A stretch of 49,645 bases of DNA from Acidobacteriota bacterium (GCA_021781455.1 JAJXWV010000038.1:1-49645), one strand, 5' to 3'. Positions 18,357-26,912 are shown, counted from the first letter of the stretch. Translations and numbers: made by a program. Notes: generated by a model from the letters alone, not told the origin.

Positions 18357-20255
18357 ATGCTTGCGACAGTCCAATCGATGGAGGCCCGCGGTCGCGACGG
18401 AGATCTCAAGAAATTCGTCGATGCGCGGGATCTTCCCCCCGATCTCCAGCGGGAGACGCTGGAACAACTCTTTCGTAGCGCCAGCGGTGATCTTCGCCAG
18501 CGTGCCCTGCGCGCGGGCGCCATCGTACTGCCCGACGATGTTCTGATCTCGTATCTCCGCAACGGAACGGATGACATCGTCCGCAATTCCGGTTTGGAGA
18601 TGCTCAAGCTCCGCGGTCGGCGTGCGTTCTCGACGGCTGTGGCGCTGCTCGATGACAGCGACGGCGATGTCGTTCTGCAGGCCGTGCTGGTGCTCGACAG
18701 CTTGCGCGATCCGCGGGCGTGGCCTCACCTCAGACCCCTTCTCGAGCACGGTGATCCAAACGTGGTTCAGGCGACGATCATGGCCGCCGGTCACCTGGCC
18801 GGCGTCGCGGCGTTGCGCGACCTCGTGCCGTTCCTGTCCGCCGACCCATGGTTGCAGACGGCCGCCGCGCAGGCGCTCGGCGACCTCCGCTCGACCACTG
18901 CCGTACCGCATCTGGTTCCTTTGCTCTCCGATCCATTCATGGAGCAGTTCGCGGCCGAAGCGCTGGCACGGATCGGCGATGTGACTGCATTCCGGGCATT
19001 GGCCAAGCACTGGCTCGTAGCGGAACACGAAACGGAGCCGCGGTTGTATCTGGGGTTGCTCGCCGGAATGCTGGCGCAGTTCGAACGGCCGCCTCGTGAC
19101 GCGAAGCTTCTCACCGCCGTCGAGCGGTATCTCAGCTCGACCGATCAAGCCGCCGCGGCCGCCGCCGCCTGGTGTGTGCTGGCACTGGGACCATCAGCGG
19201 GCGACCCGATCGTGCTCGACCTCATCGCCGCGACAGTCGAAGAGCATCAATTCCCAGCCTCGATCACAGGCCGCAGCGACCTGGTCGCCAACCTCATCCG
19301 CCGCGATCCTCCCCTCCGCGACTGGGGTTGGGAGCTCCTGAACCGGTTTCCAGCCGCCCTGCCTCCGGAAGCGGTGGTACGCGCGCTCGGGGAATTTCCG
19401 CCGACTGGCGCGGGCACTGTAGGGGCGTACCTGGCGCATTCGAGCAGTGCGCTTCTCGTCGAGCCGTTACTGGCCGAATGGACAGGCCGGAGCGAAGAGC
19501 GCGAACAACTCACCGTTGCGGTGCGCCGCCATGCCCGCGCGATCGAGGAACGCGTGTCCACCTTGCCAATGACTGCCGCCGACCGCCTGGCGCTGCTCGA
19601 AGCGATCGGCGCTCCTCCTGCGGCGGTCAGCGCAGAGATCGTGCGGCTGGGGGAAGCGCAGCGATGGGAAGCCGTTGCGGCGATTCGGAGCCGGGCCGTG
19701 GTGCAGAGGCTGCCGTGGAGCGAGTGGATGGCGTCTGGGGATCGAGAAGCTGCCGGTCGCGCACTCGCCGACGCGCTGACACGGACGAATTGCCGCAAGT
19801 TGCTGCCACTCCTGCGTGCCGAGCTCGCCGCGCGTCCGCAACGCGAGCTCGTCGAGGTCGTGGGCGATCTTCGCGACGCCGACAGTGTGCCGATCCTGAC
19901 GGCACTTCTCCAGCACAGCGCTTCTCTGCTTCGCGCAGCGATCTTCGACAGTCTCGGCCGTATCGGCAGCACCAATGCGCGAACAGTCCTGCGTTCGTAC
20001 TGCGTTTCCGACGGTCCGGATGGCGGGCAGGCGTGTCGCGCTCTCGCCATGTGCGCGACGGAAAGCGACTGTGCCATCCTCCGCGCCGGTGCCGACTCTC
20101 CGGACCTCTCCGTGCGGCTTGCCGTGGTAGCACCGTTGATTTCCTTTGCGAACGAAGAAAATCTACGCGTCCTTCGCCGCTTGCTGTTCGATCCATCAAC
20201 CGCTGTCGCGCAGAAGGCGCAGTACTCACTCGATCTGGCGTGGAGCGCCGTTTGA
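18357..20255 (+). CDS. HEAT-repeat protein of the chemosensory operon
   Basis: A 632-residue protein composed almost entirely of HEAT/PBS-lyase-like helical repeats, for example DDIVRNSGLEMLKLRGRRA, GDVVLQAVLVLDSLRDPRA, PNVVQATIMAAGHLAG and WLQTAAAQALGDLRSTTAV in the first half and SLLRAAIFDSLGRIGSTNA near the end. It lacks a signal peptide and a catalytic motif, so it is probably a cytoplasmic scaffold. It sits between the receptor and cheR genes, 14 bp after the former and touching the latter, so it belongs to the operon. I recall HEAT-like proteins in some non-flagellar myxobacterial Che clusters, which makes a role in receptor or methyltransferase assembly plausible. Confidence 0.88.
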   Translation: MLATVQSMEARGRDGDLKKFVDARDLPPDLQRETLEQLFRSASGDLRQRALRAGAIVLPDDVLISYLRNGTDDIVRNSGLEMLKLRGRRAFSTAVALLDDSDGDVVLQAVLVLDSLRDPRAWPHLRPLLEHGDPNVVQATIMAAGHLAGVAALRDLVPFLSADPWLQTAAAQALGDLRSTTAVPHLVPLLSDPFMEQFAAEALARIGDVTAFRALAKHWLVAEHETEPRLYLGLLAGMLAQFERPPRDAKLLTAVERYLSSTDQAAAAAAAWCVLALGPSAGDPIVLDLIAATVEEHQFPASITGRSDLVANLIRRDPPLRDWGWELLNRFPAALPPEAVVRALGEFPPTGAGTVGAYLAHSSSALLVEPLLAEWTGRSEEREQLTVAVRRHARAIEERVSTLPMTAADRLALLEAIGAPPAAVSAEIVRLGEAQRWEAVAAIRSRAVVQRLPWSEWMASGDREAAGRALADALTRTNCRKLLPLLRAELAARPQRELVEVVGDLRDADSVPILTALLQHSASLLRAAIFDSLGRIGSTNARTVLRSYCVSDGPDGGQACRALAMCATESDCAILRAGADSPDLSVRLAVVAPLISFANEENLRVLRRLLFDPSTAVAQKAQYSLDLAWSAV

Positions 20256-20272
20256 CCTCTACTCAACTCTGT

Positions 20273-21094
20273 ATGTCCGATGAGGAGCTGGCGCTGCTCA
20301 ATGATCTCCTCTCGTCGGAGCTTGGAATCATCTTTGCGGAATCGAAGCGCGAGATTCTCGAGTCACGGCTGAGGCCGCGACTGGCCGCGCTCCGGCTGCG
20401 CAGTTTTCGCGACTATTACCTGCAGCTCCAGTATGCGAATGGCGACGGGGCGTCCGAGCGGCGGGAGCTGGCCCGCGCCGTCACAAACAACGAAACCTAT
20501 TTCTTTCGCGAGTCGTACCAGTTCGAGGCGTTGTTCGAGCAGGCCATCGGAGGCATCAAGGACCACTCCGCACAGCCGGGCGTCATTCGGATGATCAGCG
20601 CCGGCTGTTCCTCCGGCGAGGAGCCATACTCGCTGAACATTTTCGCGCGCGAGAATGCCTTCAGAGCCTTCGGCTGGAGCGTGGAGATCGACGCCTTTGA
20701 CGTCAGTGACGCACGCGTGCGTGCGGCATGCGCAGGGTCGTATACCGAGACTTCGCTCCGAGGAGTTTCCCCCGAACAGGTGCAGCGCTACTTCCACAGC
20801 GGAGACGGCCGATATCACCTGAAGCCGATGTATCGTGCCGGCGTTCGCATCCGCCTGGGGAACATTCTCGACAGAGCCTCTTATGGCCTGCCGGCCATGG
20901 CCGACGTCATCTTCTGCCGGAACGTGCTGATCTACTTTTCCGAGACCTCGCTGCGCCGTGCCATCGCCAATTTTGCGGAAGCCCTTCGACCCGGAGGTCT
21001 GTTGTTTCTCGGCCACTCCGAATCCATCATCGGACTCTGTCCTGACCTCGAGCCGGTGCGCTTAGGCAGCTGCATCGCCTATCGGCGCGTGTGA
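20273..21094 (+). CDS. cheR: Chemoreceptor methyltransferase CheR
   Basis: A 273-residue S-adenosylmethionine-dependent methyltransferase that methylates receptor Glu residues. The N-terminal helical domain (LLSSELGIIFAESKREILE to LARAVTNNETYFFRESYQF) carries the conserved Asn-Asn-Glu-Thr-Phe-Phe-Arg signature. The SAM-binding loop is MISAGCSSGEEPYSLNI, and DVIFCRNVLIYFSET and LLFLGHSESI follow as in CheR. The ATG at 20273 is used; a TTG at 20252 overlapping the previous stop is an alternative and would add seven residues. The 3' end overlaps the cheB GTG start by four bases. There is no tetratricopeptide extension. Confidence 0.93.
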   Translation: MSDEELALLNDLLSSELGIIFAESKREILESRLRPRLAALRLRSFRDYYLQLQYANGDGASERRELARAVTNNETYFFRESYQFEALFEQAIGGIKDHSAQPGVIRMISAGCSSGEEPYSLNIFARENAFRAFGWSVEIDAFDVSDARVRAACAGSYTETSLRGVSPEQVQRYFHSGDGRYHLKPMYRAGVRIRLGNILDRASYGLPAMADVIFCRNVLIYFSETSLRRAIANFAEALRPGGLLFLGHSESIIGLCPDLEPVRLGSCIAYRRV

Positions 21095-22134
21095 GGGATG
21101 TGAAGACTCGCTCCTCCATCCGCCTCGCAGTGGTCGACGACTCGGTCTTCGTTCGGAAGGCGATCTGCCGTCTTTTTCAGGGCGACGAGCGCTTCACAGT
21201 GGTCGGAGCGGCGTCCTGTGGCGAGGAGTTGCTGGAGCATCTCGAAGCGTGGAATCCGACAGCCGTCACGCTCGATCTTTCCATGCCGGGCATGGGCGGC
21301 CTGGCCACCCTCGACGAGCTCCTGCGACGGCGACGGCTACCCGTCATCATCCTTTCGGCGCACACGAGCCAGGAAGCGCCGCTCACCATCGAGGCGTTGA
21401 GCCGCGGTGCCGTGGACTTCGTCGATAAGCAGCAGTTTTCGCTCGTTGATTTCGACGCTCTCCGCTCCGTTCTAACAGAGAAGTTGCTCACGATTGCAGG
21501 AACCCGGCGCTCGGCTGAACCGCCGCTGCTCGTGCCTGTTGTGCCGTCTCCCATGCCGGCAACCGGCAGTCACGACATCCTTCTCATTGGAGCCTCGACG
21601 GGCGGCCCGCCGGCGATCGAACAGGTTCTGCGGGACCTCGGGACTCCGTCTTTTCCGATCGCAATCGTGCAGCACATGCCGCCGGGATTCACGGCCGCAT
21701 TCGCGGATCGTCTCAACGCTCATTTGCCGATGGACGTGTGCGAGGCCTCGCACGGAGCGCGGTTCGTCCCCGGTGTCGCATACATCGCCCCCGCCGGAAT
21801 GCACCTCAAGCTGAAGAAAGACGGTGAGGAAATGTTCACGACGTTGAGCCGCTATCCCGATTCCACCACCCATTGCCCCTCGGTCAACGTGTTGTTCGAA
21901 TCAGCAGAGGCCTTCGGCGAGCGCTGCGTGGCGGTGCTCCTGACGGGTATGGGCGACGACGGCGCCAACGGTCTGCTGAAACTTGCAAGCGCCGGCGCGC
22001 TGACGGTCGTCCAGGACGAGGCGACGTCAGTGGTCTACGGCATGCCCCGAGCCGCCGTCGCCCTCAACGCCGCCCGCGAGCAGTTGCCGCTGCCCAGCAT
22101 CGGAAAACGCGTCATCGAGCTGCTACGGTTCTGA
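21091..22134 (+). CDS. cheB: Chemoreceptor methylesterase CheB
   Basis: A 347-residue protein with a receiver domain followed by the methylesterase. The receiver has Asp16-Asp17 in LAVVDDSVF and phospho-acceptor Asp62 in VTLDLSMPGMGG. The esterase triad is visible as Ser169 in LIGASTGGP, His195 in AIVQHMPPGF and Asp290 in LTGMGDDGANG. The start is GTG at 21091, overlapping the cheR stop. It removes methyl groups added by CheR, so the operon can adapt its signal. CheD, CheC and CheZ are absent from the window. Confidence 0.94.
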   Translation: MRDVKTRSSIRLAVVDDSVFVRKAICRLFQGDERFTVVGAASCGEELLEHLEAWNPTAVTLDLSMPGMGGLATLDELLRRRRLPVIILSAHTSQEAPLTIEALSRGAVDFVDKQQFSLVDFDALRSVLTEKLLTIAGTRRSAEPPLLVPVVPSPMPATGSHDILLIGASTGGPPAIEQVLRDLGTPSFPIAIVQHMPPGFTAAFADRLNAHLPMDVCEASHGARFVPGVAYIAPAGMHLKLKKDGEEMFTTLSRYPDSTTHCPSVNVLFESAEAFGERCVAVLLTGMGDDGANGLLKLASAGALTVVQDEATSVVYGMPRAAVALNAAREQLPLPSIGKRVIELLRF

Positions 22135-22176
22135 ACCCGCCAATCACTTTCAGCTGAGCAACAAGGAGGCAGATTC

Positions 22177-23286
22177 ATGCAGAGTTTCGCTCGTATCACC
22201 GCCGCTGCAGCAGTGGCGGCGGCACTTCTCTCCGCCGCTGCGTTTGCCCAAGTCATTCCCGCGGCTGGAAGCACGCGACCGGACGACACGCCGTCAGTGA
22301 AGCTCGGTTCGACGATTTTCGCCGACTACACGTTCAACCAGTCACCCTCGACGACGGACGCCGACGGCAACGCGATTCGCAATTCCTCGTTCAATGTCAC
22401 CCGCGCCTACATCAACGTCCTCGGAAACCTGAACCACTACATCGCCTTCCGCATCACGCCCGACATCGTGCGCGAAACAGGCGGATCGACGGGAACAGGC
22501 AGCTCGCTTGCCGGCTCGTACACGTTCCGCCTGAAGTACGCGTTCGGCCAGTTCAACCTCGACGACTGGACGACCAAAGGATCGTGGGTCCGCCTCGGTC
22601 TGCAGCAGACGCCGCTGGTCGATTACGAAGAGGGCGTCTATCGCTACAGGTTTCAGGGCCCTGTGTTCGCCGACCGCGAAGGCTTCCTCACCGCTTCCGA
22701 CAGCGGTCTTGCGGGGCACTGGAACTTTCCCGGCAACTACGGAGAAGTCCACACCGGTTTCTACAACGGCGAGGGCTACAGCAAAGCCGAGACGAACAAC
22801 GAGAAGGCGTTCCAGATCCGCGGTACCGTGCGGCCGCTGCCGCTCGGCGGGATCTGGAAAGGCCTGCGTGTGACCGGCTTTCTCGACAGGGACCACTACC
22901 TCCGGAGCGCGAAACGAACGCGGGCGGTTGCGCAGGTAACATTCGAGCATCCACTGGTCAATGCCGGCTTCGATTACCTGACGGGGAAGGACCAGACCGG
23001 CGCCACGAAGCCCGAGGTTGATGCGATTGGGTATTCGCTGTGGGTGACGCCGCGGTTCGGGAAGAGCGGCTGGGAGATGTTGCTCCGGCATGATCAGCTG
23101 AAGCCGAACAAGGCCGTGAGCCAGAAGCGGACGCGGAACATCGCGGGAGTCGCGTACTGGTTCCCGAACCTCAACAAGGTTCAGTCCGCGCTCATGGTCG
23201 ACTACGACGCCCTGAAGCAGACGAACTTCACGCCGTCGCGCGCGAAAGACACACGATACGGATTGAAGCTGCTGGTGAATTTCTAG
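22177..23286 (+). CDS. Outer-membrane porin-like beta-barrel protein
   Basis: A 369-residue exported protein. A signal peptide of about 25 residues ends at AAAFA before Gln. The mature part alternates aromatic and polar residues in short strands (KLGSTIFADYTFNQ, SFNVTRAYINVLGNLNHYI, SWVRLGLQQTPLVDYEEGV) and ends in Phe (YGLKLLVNF), the outer-membrane insertion signal. Length and layout resemble phosphate-selective or general porins of the OprO/OprP type, but no substrate can be named. AAGGAGG lies just before the ATG. The gene starts 43 bp after cheB, so it may be the last gene of the chemosensory transcript; a link between the receptor and substrate uptake is speculative. Confidence 0.8.
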   Translation: MQSFARITAAAAVAAALLSAAAFAQVIPAAGSTRPDDTPSVKLGSTIFADYTFNQSPSTTDADGNAIRNSSFNVTRAYINVLGNLNHYIAFRITPDIVRETGGSTGTGSSLAGSYTFRLKYAFGQFNLDDWTTKGSWVRLGLQQTPLVDYEEGVYRYRFQGPVFADREGFLTASDSGLAGHWNFPGNYGEVHTGFYNGEGYSKAETNNEKAFQIRGTVRPLPLGGIWKGLRVTGFLDRDHYLRSAKRTRAVAQVTFEHPLVNAGFDYLTGKDQTGATKPEVDAIGYSLWVTPRFGKSGWEMLLRHDQLKPNKAVSQKRTRNIAGVAYWFPNLNKVQSALMVDYDALKQTNFTPSRAKDTRYGLKLLVNF

Positions 23287-23318
23287 CGGTGCGTGCTCGT
23301 CAGAGGACGAAGCTCACA

Positions 23319-23394
23319 GCAACCGAAACGGTTGCAGGATAACCGAGGGACGGGAAGCCGAGCGACGCCGCCTTTCGCGGCGGCGACGGGGCTT
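23319..23394 (+). other. Structured intergenic region, possible terminator or leader RNA
   Basis: Two hairpins lie between the porin and the next gene. The first is GCAACCG-AAA-CGGTTGC (23319-23335). The second is an AAGCC/GGCTT outer stem (23355-23359 with 23390-23394) enclosing CGCCGC-CTTTC-GCGGCG. They could end the porin transcript or form a leader for the gene starting at 23448. A superficial likeness to the GEMM cyclic-di-GMP aptamer (CACAG, then GGGACG and AAGCC) is not good enough to call a riboswitch. Confidence 0.3.
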
Positions 23395-23447
23395 GCTACT
23401 TAATCGCCATATGGTTATACTCGGATTGAAGTTGCCCGAGAACCCAC

Positions 23448-24563
23448 ATGGATGCCGACCGACTGCATTCCTCCTCTCTGACTCCTGGCCGGTGGCTGTT
23501 GGCCGTCTTCGTCGCCTCGGTCTTGTTGTCCGCTCCTCTCGCTCTCGCCGCGGATGATCCGGCGTTCATCGGGCCCGTGCGCGTGCGCGACCTCAGTCCG
23601 ATCTCGATGCTCCGGCTCGACTTCGTCCCGGCGCATGCCTGCAGCGATGACGGGTCGTTGTCCGTCCTCCGCGTCAACTACTCGGAAGCCAATGTCTTCA
23701 TGGTCAGCGACGCCGCCGAGAATTTCCTGGAAGCGCGGCGACAGCAAGGCGGCCTCAGCGCCTCGGACGTCCACGCCCTCATGCAGGGGAAGAGCGACTT
23801 CTTCATCTTCGACGCGGAGCTGGCCATCACCGATTTCGAGTACATCCGCGCGCTGTCGAAGCGGACGCAGGTTCGCATCGAATGGCCGGTCATGTCCCGA
23901 GGCGGCGGATTTCTCGACCACACGATCGAGGAGTTCCACTCCGCGACGGGCCTCAACTCCGCCGACCGCAACATGATCGACCGCAACGACGTCAACATCG
24001 CCGCCCGGATCAACGGAAGCACCTTCGCCCTCACCGGCGGCGGGACTCACACCACCTCGGGCGATCCGACCATTGCCGTCCAGCACAGTTTTCCCGTCGG
24101 CCCGGACGCCGATCTGGTGCTCGAGACGGCCGCCAAGATCGCCCTCGGCGGTGAGCGCGGCTTCTTCTCCAGCGGCGCGTCCGACCTCGGGGTGCAGCTC
24201 TCGGCGGAACGGCGCTTCAGCCGCGACGCCTTTTACGGCGGCATCAACTTCGTGCGCGTCGGCAACGGCCGCGTGTTTCGCGTTTTCCGGCTGAGCAACA
24301 GCCCGGGTGTCATCGCCGCATGGGAACGAAGGCTCGGCACACGCACCTGGGGGATCGTGCAGACCACGTGGAGCCGCGAGACGCTGAAGCCGGCCAGCCA
24401 CTCGCCCCTCGACGATGACCGCATTCAGGTCACCGCCGGAGTTCGGAGGAAGCTCGGGAGCCGTCTCATCGGAACGGTGGCGCTCACCGAGAACATCGTC
24501 CACTTCAAGAACACGCCCGACATCGGCGTGCACGTTTCAATCGCCTGGTTCCTGAACCGTTGA
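23448..24563 (+). CDS. DUF3187-like outer-membrane protein
   Basis: A 371-residue exported protein. Residues 1-36 contain a signal peptide (hydrophobic core RWLLAVFVASVLLSAPLAL, cleavage near ALAADD). The mature part begins VRVRDLSPISMLRLDFVP, the typical opening of DUF3187 proteins, and continues in beta strands with Gly-rich turns to a C-terminal strand (IGVHVSIAWFLNR). The fold is expected to be an outer-membrane barrel; the function of the family is not known. It stands between the porin and the thioredoxin-like gene but is separated from both by structured or repeat DNA, so it is probably transcribed alone. Confidence 0.72.
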   Translation: MDADRLHSSSLTPGRWLLAVFVASVLLSAPLALAADDPAFIGPVRVRDLSPISMLRLDFVPAHACSDDGSLSVLRVNYSEANVFMVSDAAENFLEARRQQGGLSASDVHALMQGKSDFFIFDAELAITDFEYIRALSKRTQVRIEWPVMSRGGGFLDHTIEEFHSATGLNSADRNMIDRNDVNIAARINGSTFALTGGGTHTTSGDPTIAVQHSFPVGPDADLVLETAAKIALGGERGFFSSGASDLGVQLSAERRFSRDAFYGGINFVRVGNGRVFRVFRLSNSPGVIAAWERRLGTRTWGIVQTTWSRETLKPASHSPLDDDRIQVTAGVRRKLGSRLIGTVALTENIVHFKNTPDIGVHVSIAWFLNR

Positions 24564-24565
24564 GG

Positions 24566-24655
24566 GCTGAGTCCTGAGTCCTGAGAGGAGATCGCCGAAC
24601 GTAACAGAGAGGGCTCTGTGTACCTCGGTGTCCTCTGTGGTGAAAATTCAATGGC
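24566..24655. repeat. GAGTCCT tandem and repeat family E copy
   Basis: After the DUF3187 stop come GAGTCCTGAGTCCTGAG (repeated in longer form on the other strand near 42.66-42.70 kb) and then the CACAGAG-type element on the minus strand (CTCTGTGTACCTC at 24613, CCTCTGTGGTGAAAATTC at 24632). The 43.33 kb copy is the same element in the other orientation, including the neighbouring GAATTTTCACC. Confidence 0.7.
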
Positions 24656-24764
24656 CGGAGTCGCCAACCCCCGGGATTGCTGCACAGCCTGATGGTGGGC
24701 AATGCTGATCGGCGTCCGGGCGTTCTCTGCCTCTGTGTGTCGTGGTATTGAAAGGAGCGTTTCA

Positions 24765-25322
24765 ATGAAACGAGGGTTCATTCTCGGCGCCGCGGTCGCG
24801 CTGCTTGCGGTCGCAGCGGTGTTGTTCGTTTCGAACCGTCGTGGCACACCGGCGGAGTCGGCGGCTCCCGCGCCGGTCGTTGCCAATGCGCCGGCAGAGG
24901 TCGCGCCCGACTTTTCGGTGATCGACCTCGAGGGCAAGGTCGTGCGTCTCTCCGATCTCCGCGGCCAGCCGGTCATCGTCAACTTCTGGGCGACGTGGTG
25001 TCCGCCGTGCCGCGCAGAAATTCCGGCGTTCATCGATCTGCAGCGAAAGTACGGTCCGCAGGGCCTGCGCATCGTGGGCATCGCCATGGACGACGGCGGA
25101 CACGATGTGGTGGCCCGATATGCACAGGCACATGGCATCAACTACGTCGTCGCTCTGCCGAATCCGGACGTGGTGCAGCGGTACGGCGGCGTGGACAATC
25201 TGCCGACCACCTTCTACATCGGCCGCGATGGCAGGATCGTGCAGAGCGTGACGGGTCTGATCAGTGCCGACAGCATGGAAGACAACGTCCGCGCCGCTCT
25301 TGCGACCTCCGCGAAGTCGTAA
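24765..25322 (+). CDS. TlpA-like membrane-anchored thioredoxin
   Basis: A 185-residue protein. Residues 5-24 form an N-terminal membrane anchor or uncleaved signal (ILGAAVALLAVAAVLFV). The thioredoxin fold starts at about residue 48 (APDFSVIDLEGKVVRLSDL) with the active site in NFWATWCPPCRAEIP and the cis-Pro loop in VDNLPTTFYIGRDG. These features mark the TlpA/ResA class, which reduces disulphides on the periplasmic side, often for cytochrome c haem attachment or thiol repair. CxxCH proteins elsewhere in the window are potential clients, though nothing links them directly. AAAGGAG lies eight bases before the ATG, which decides this start over an upstream one. Confidence 0.9.
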   Translation: MKRGFILGAAVALLAVAAVLFVSNRRGTPAESAAPAPVVANAPAEVAPDFSVIDLEGKVVRLSDLRGQPVIVNFWATWCPPCRAEIPAFIDLQRKYGPQGLRIVGIAMDDGGHDVVARYAQAHGINYVVALPNPDVVQRYGGVDNLPTTFYIGRDGRIVQSVTGLISADSMEDNVRAALATSAKS

Positions 25323-25342
25323 GAGCGAGTTGCCGAACGGCA

Positions 25343-25686
25343 AGCTTGTCATCCCGAGCGCTCGAATCGCGCAGGCGCGACACCGGAGGGAAGAAACGTT
25401 CGATCGTTCCCCCTCTCCCCGCCGCAGCGGGGAGAGGGCCGGGGTGAGGGGTCTCGTTCCGGTTCAAAAGGAGACCCCTCATCCGCCTTCGGCACCTTCT
25501 CCCCGCTGCGGCGGGGAGAAGGGCAACGAACGCCAGAGCCCGCATGAACACTGGGAGTTTCCTGCAAGCGTCAGCGAGGGATCTGGGAGGAGGGGTGGCT
25601 CATAAAATTGACCCGTCGACCCACCGCACTACGGGCGCATTTTGAGCGCCGCCCCTCCTCCCAGCTGACGCTCGGGATGACAAGCT
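25343..25686. repeat. Composite of repeat families C and D
   Basis: The outer arms are AAGCTTGTCATCCCGAGCG (25343-25361) and, inverted, CGCTCGGGATGACAAGCT-like sequence at about 25668-25686. Inside are a GAGAGGG/CCCTCTC hairpin block (25408-25452), a copy of the 55-bp family C element (about 25476-25532) and a CAGCGAGGGATCTGGG/CCCAG pair. No gene is seen here. Confidence 0.75.
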
Positions 25687-25695
25687 GGCGGTCCC

Positions 25696-26493
25696 TCACC
25701 CGATCTCGCCGAACTTCCCGCTCTGGTAGTCCAGCATCGCCTGCCGGATTTCGCCGGGCGTGTTCATCACGAACGGGCCGTAGCGCGCGACCGGCTCGTT
25801 GAGCGGAGCTCCGCCGATGAGCAGCAGTTCGGCTCCGGGCGCCGATGTCATCGCGACCGTGTCGCCGTTGCGCTCGAAAATGACGGCGTCGTTCTCACGC
25901 GCCGGCCGATCGCCAAACGACACCTCTCCGCTCACGAGGTAGGCGAACGCGTTGTACGTCTCCGGTATCGGTTGTTCGAAGTGCGTACCGGCGGCAAGGC
26001 GTATGTGGAGAACCATGATGGGCGTGCGGGTGTCGATCGTGGCGTGCGTGCCGAGGGATTCACCGGCGATCACGGTGACGGTCACCGTTCCGTCTCCGCT
26101 GGTCGCGCGCGGAATCTCGGCAGCGCGCAATTCCTGATAGCGCGGCTTCATCATCTTGTCGCGGCGCGGCAGATTGACCCACAGCTGGAATCCGTGCAGC
26201 CGTCCGCCGCTGCGGCGGATCTCTTCTGCCGGCATCTCGGAGTGAATGACGCCCGAACCCGCCGTCATCCACTGCACGTCTCCGGCACCGATGCGGCCGT
26301 GATTGCCCTGCGAGTCCGCGTGCTCGATGGCGCCATCGAGCACGTACGTGACCGTCTCGAAGCCGCGGTGCGGATGATCGGGAGCGCCCTTCGCCTCGCC
26401 CGGACCGTGCGCCACCGGACCCATCCGGTCGAGGAGGAGAAACGGATCGACCTGGTCGAGGCGAGGCGTGGGAAACGGTCGCGTCACGACCAT
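25696..26493 (-). CDS. Pirin family protein
   Basis: A 265-residue bicupin. The N-terminal metal-site region reads GAPDHPHRGFETVTYVLDG, followed by HADSQGNHGRIGAGDVQWMT and SGVIHSEMP, which supply the His/His/His/Glu iron ligands of pirin. The C-terminal cupin (TYNAFAYLVSGEVSFGDR to LLLIGGAPLNEPVARYGPF) matches pirin, as does the end EIRQAMLDYQSGKFGEIG. Bacterial pirins are iron proteins, some with quercetinase activity; the role here is unknown. Recognisable pirin text (VVHATPQLEGEG) continues upstream of the ATG but hits a stop within about 16 codons without another start, so the first few residues may be lost. Confidence 0.9.
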   Translation of the reverse strand: MVVTRPFPTPRLDQVDPFLLLDRMGPVAHGPGEAKGAPDHPHRGFETVTYVLDGAIEHADSQGNHGRIGAGDVQWMTAGSGVIHSEMPAEEIRRSGGRLHGFQLWVNLPRRDKMMKPRYQELRAAEIPRATSGDGTVTVTVIAGESLGTHATIDTRTPIMVLHIRLAAGTHFEQPIPETYNAFAYLVSGEVSFGDRPARENDAVIFERNGDTVAMTSAPGAELLLIGGAPLNEPVARYGPFVMNTPGEIRQAMLDYQSGKFGEIG

Positions 26494-26534
26494 TCCTTCG
26501 CCTTCGAGCTGCGGCGTGGCGTGAACGACTTGGG

Positions 26535-26912
26535 ATGATCCTCACTCATCACGAAACCGGTGCCGTGGCTGCGCTCGCGGCGCTGGAGCCGTGGAGCTTC
26601 AGCGGCGACTGGACCACGAGCTGCGTGCTGCGGGAGGGAGGCATCCGCGACTTCAACGTCATCACGCGCCGTGCGGCGCTCACAGCAGAGGTGTCAGTCC
26701 TTTTGCTCGATGGGCCGCGCGCGATCGACCTCACCGCCGCCACGACGCTCCTCTACTGCGCTTCGGGCGACGCTGTCACGGGATCGGACCTGACGATTCC
26801 CATGGCTCCCGACGACACGGTCATCGTGGAGCGCGCTCCCTCATCGACCGAATGTTTCCCGATCCGGCCCTCAGGCGAGCATGCGACGATCATTCGGGTC
26901 GATCTCCGGTGA
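26535..26912 (+). pseudogene. hutD: HutD family protein, N-terminally truncated
   Basis: A 125-residue frame that corresponds to the C-terminal two-thirds of HutD, a cupin-like protein linked to histidine use. The family signature is clear: PWSFSGDWTTSCVLREGG and IRDFNVITRRA, followed by VSVLLLDGPRAIDL and the final HATIIRVDLR. The family is usually about 190 residues and begins with a conserved block containing WKNGGG; that block is missing. An ATG at 26535 could still start translation, so it may be expressed as a short form. It is divergent from, and nearly overlaps, the pirin gene, which also lacks a normal N-terminus. Confidence 0.7.

Noticed and set aside
19172-21094. Extended reading that would fuse 360 residues to the front of CheR
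   Set aside because: The extension is an off-frame reading of the HEAT-repeat gene, Arg/Pro-rich and without repeats; CheR starts at 20273 or 20252.
23319-23394. Cyclic-di-GMP (GEMM) riboswitch
   Set aside because: The conserved segments are only partly matched and the spacing is wrong; kept as an unassigned structured region.
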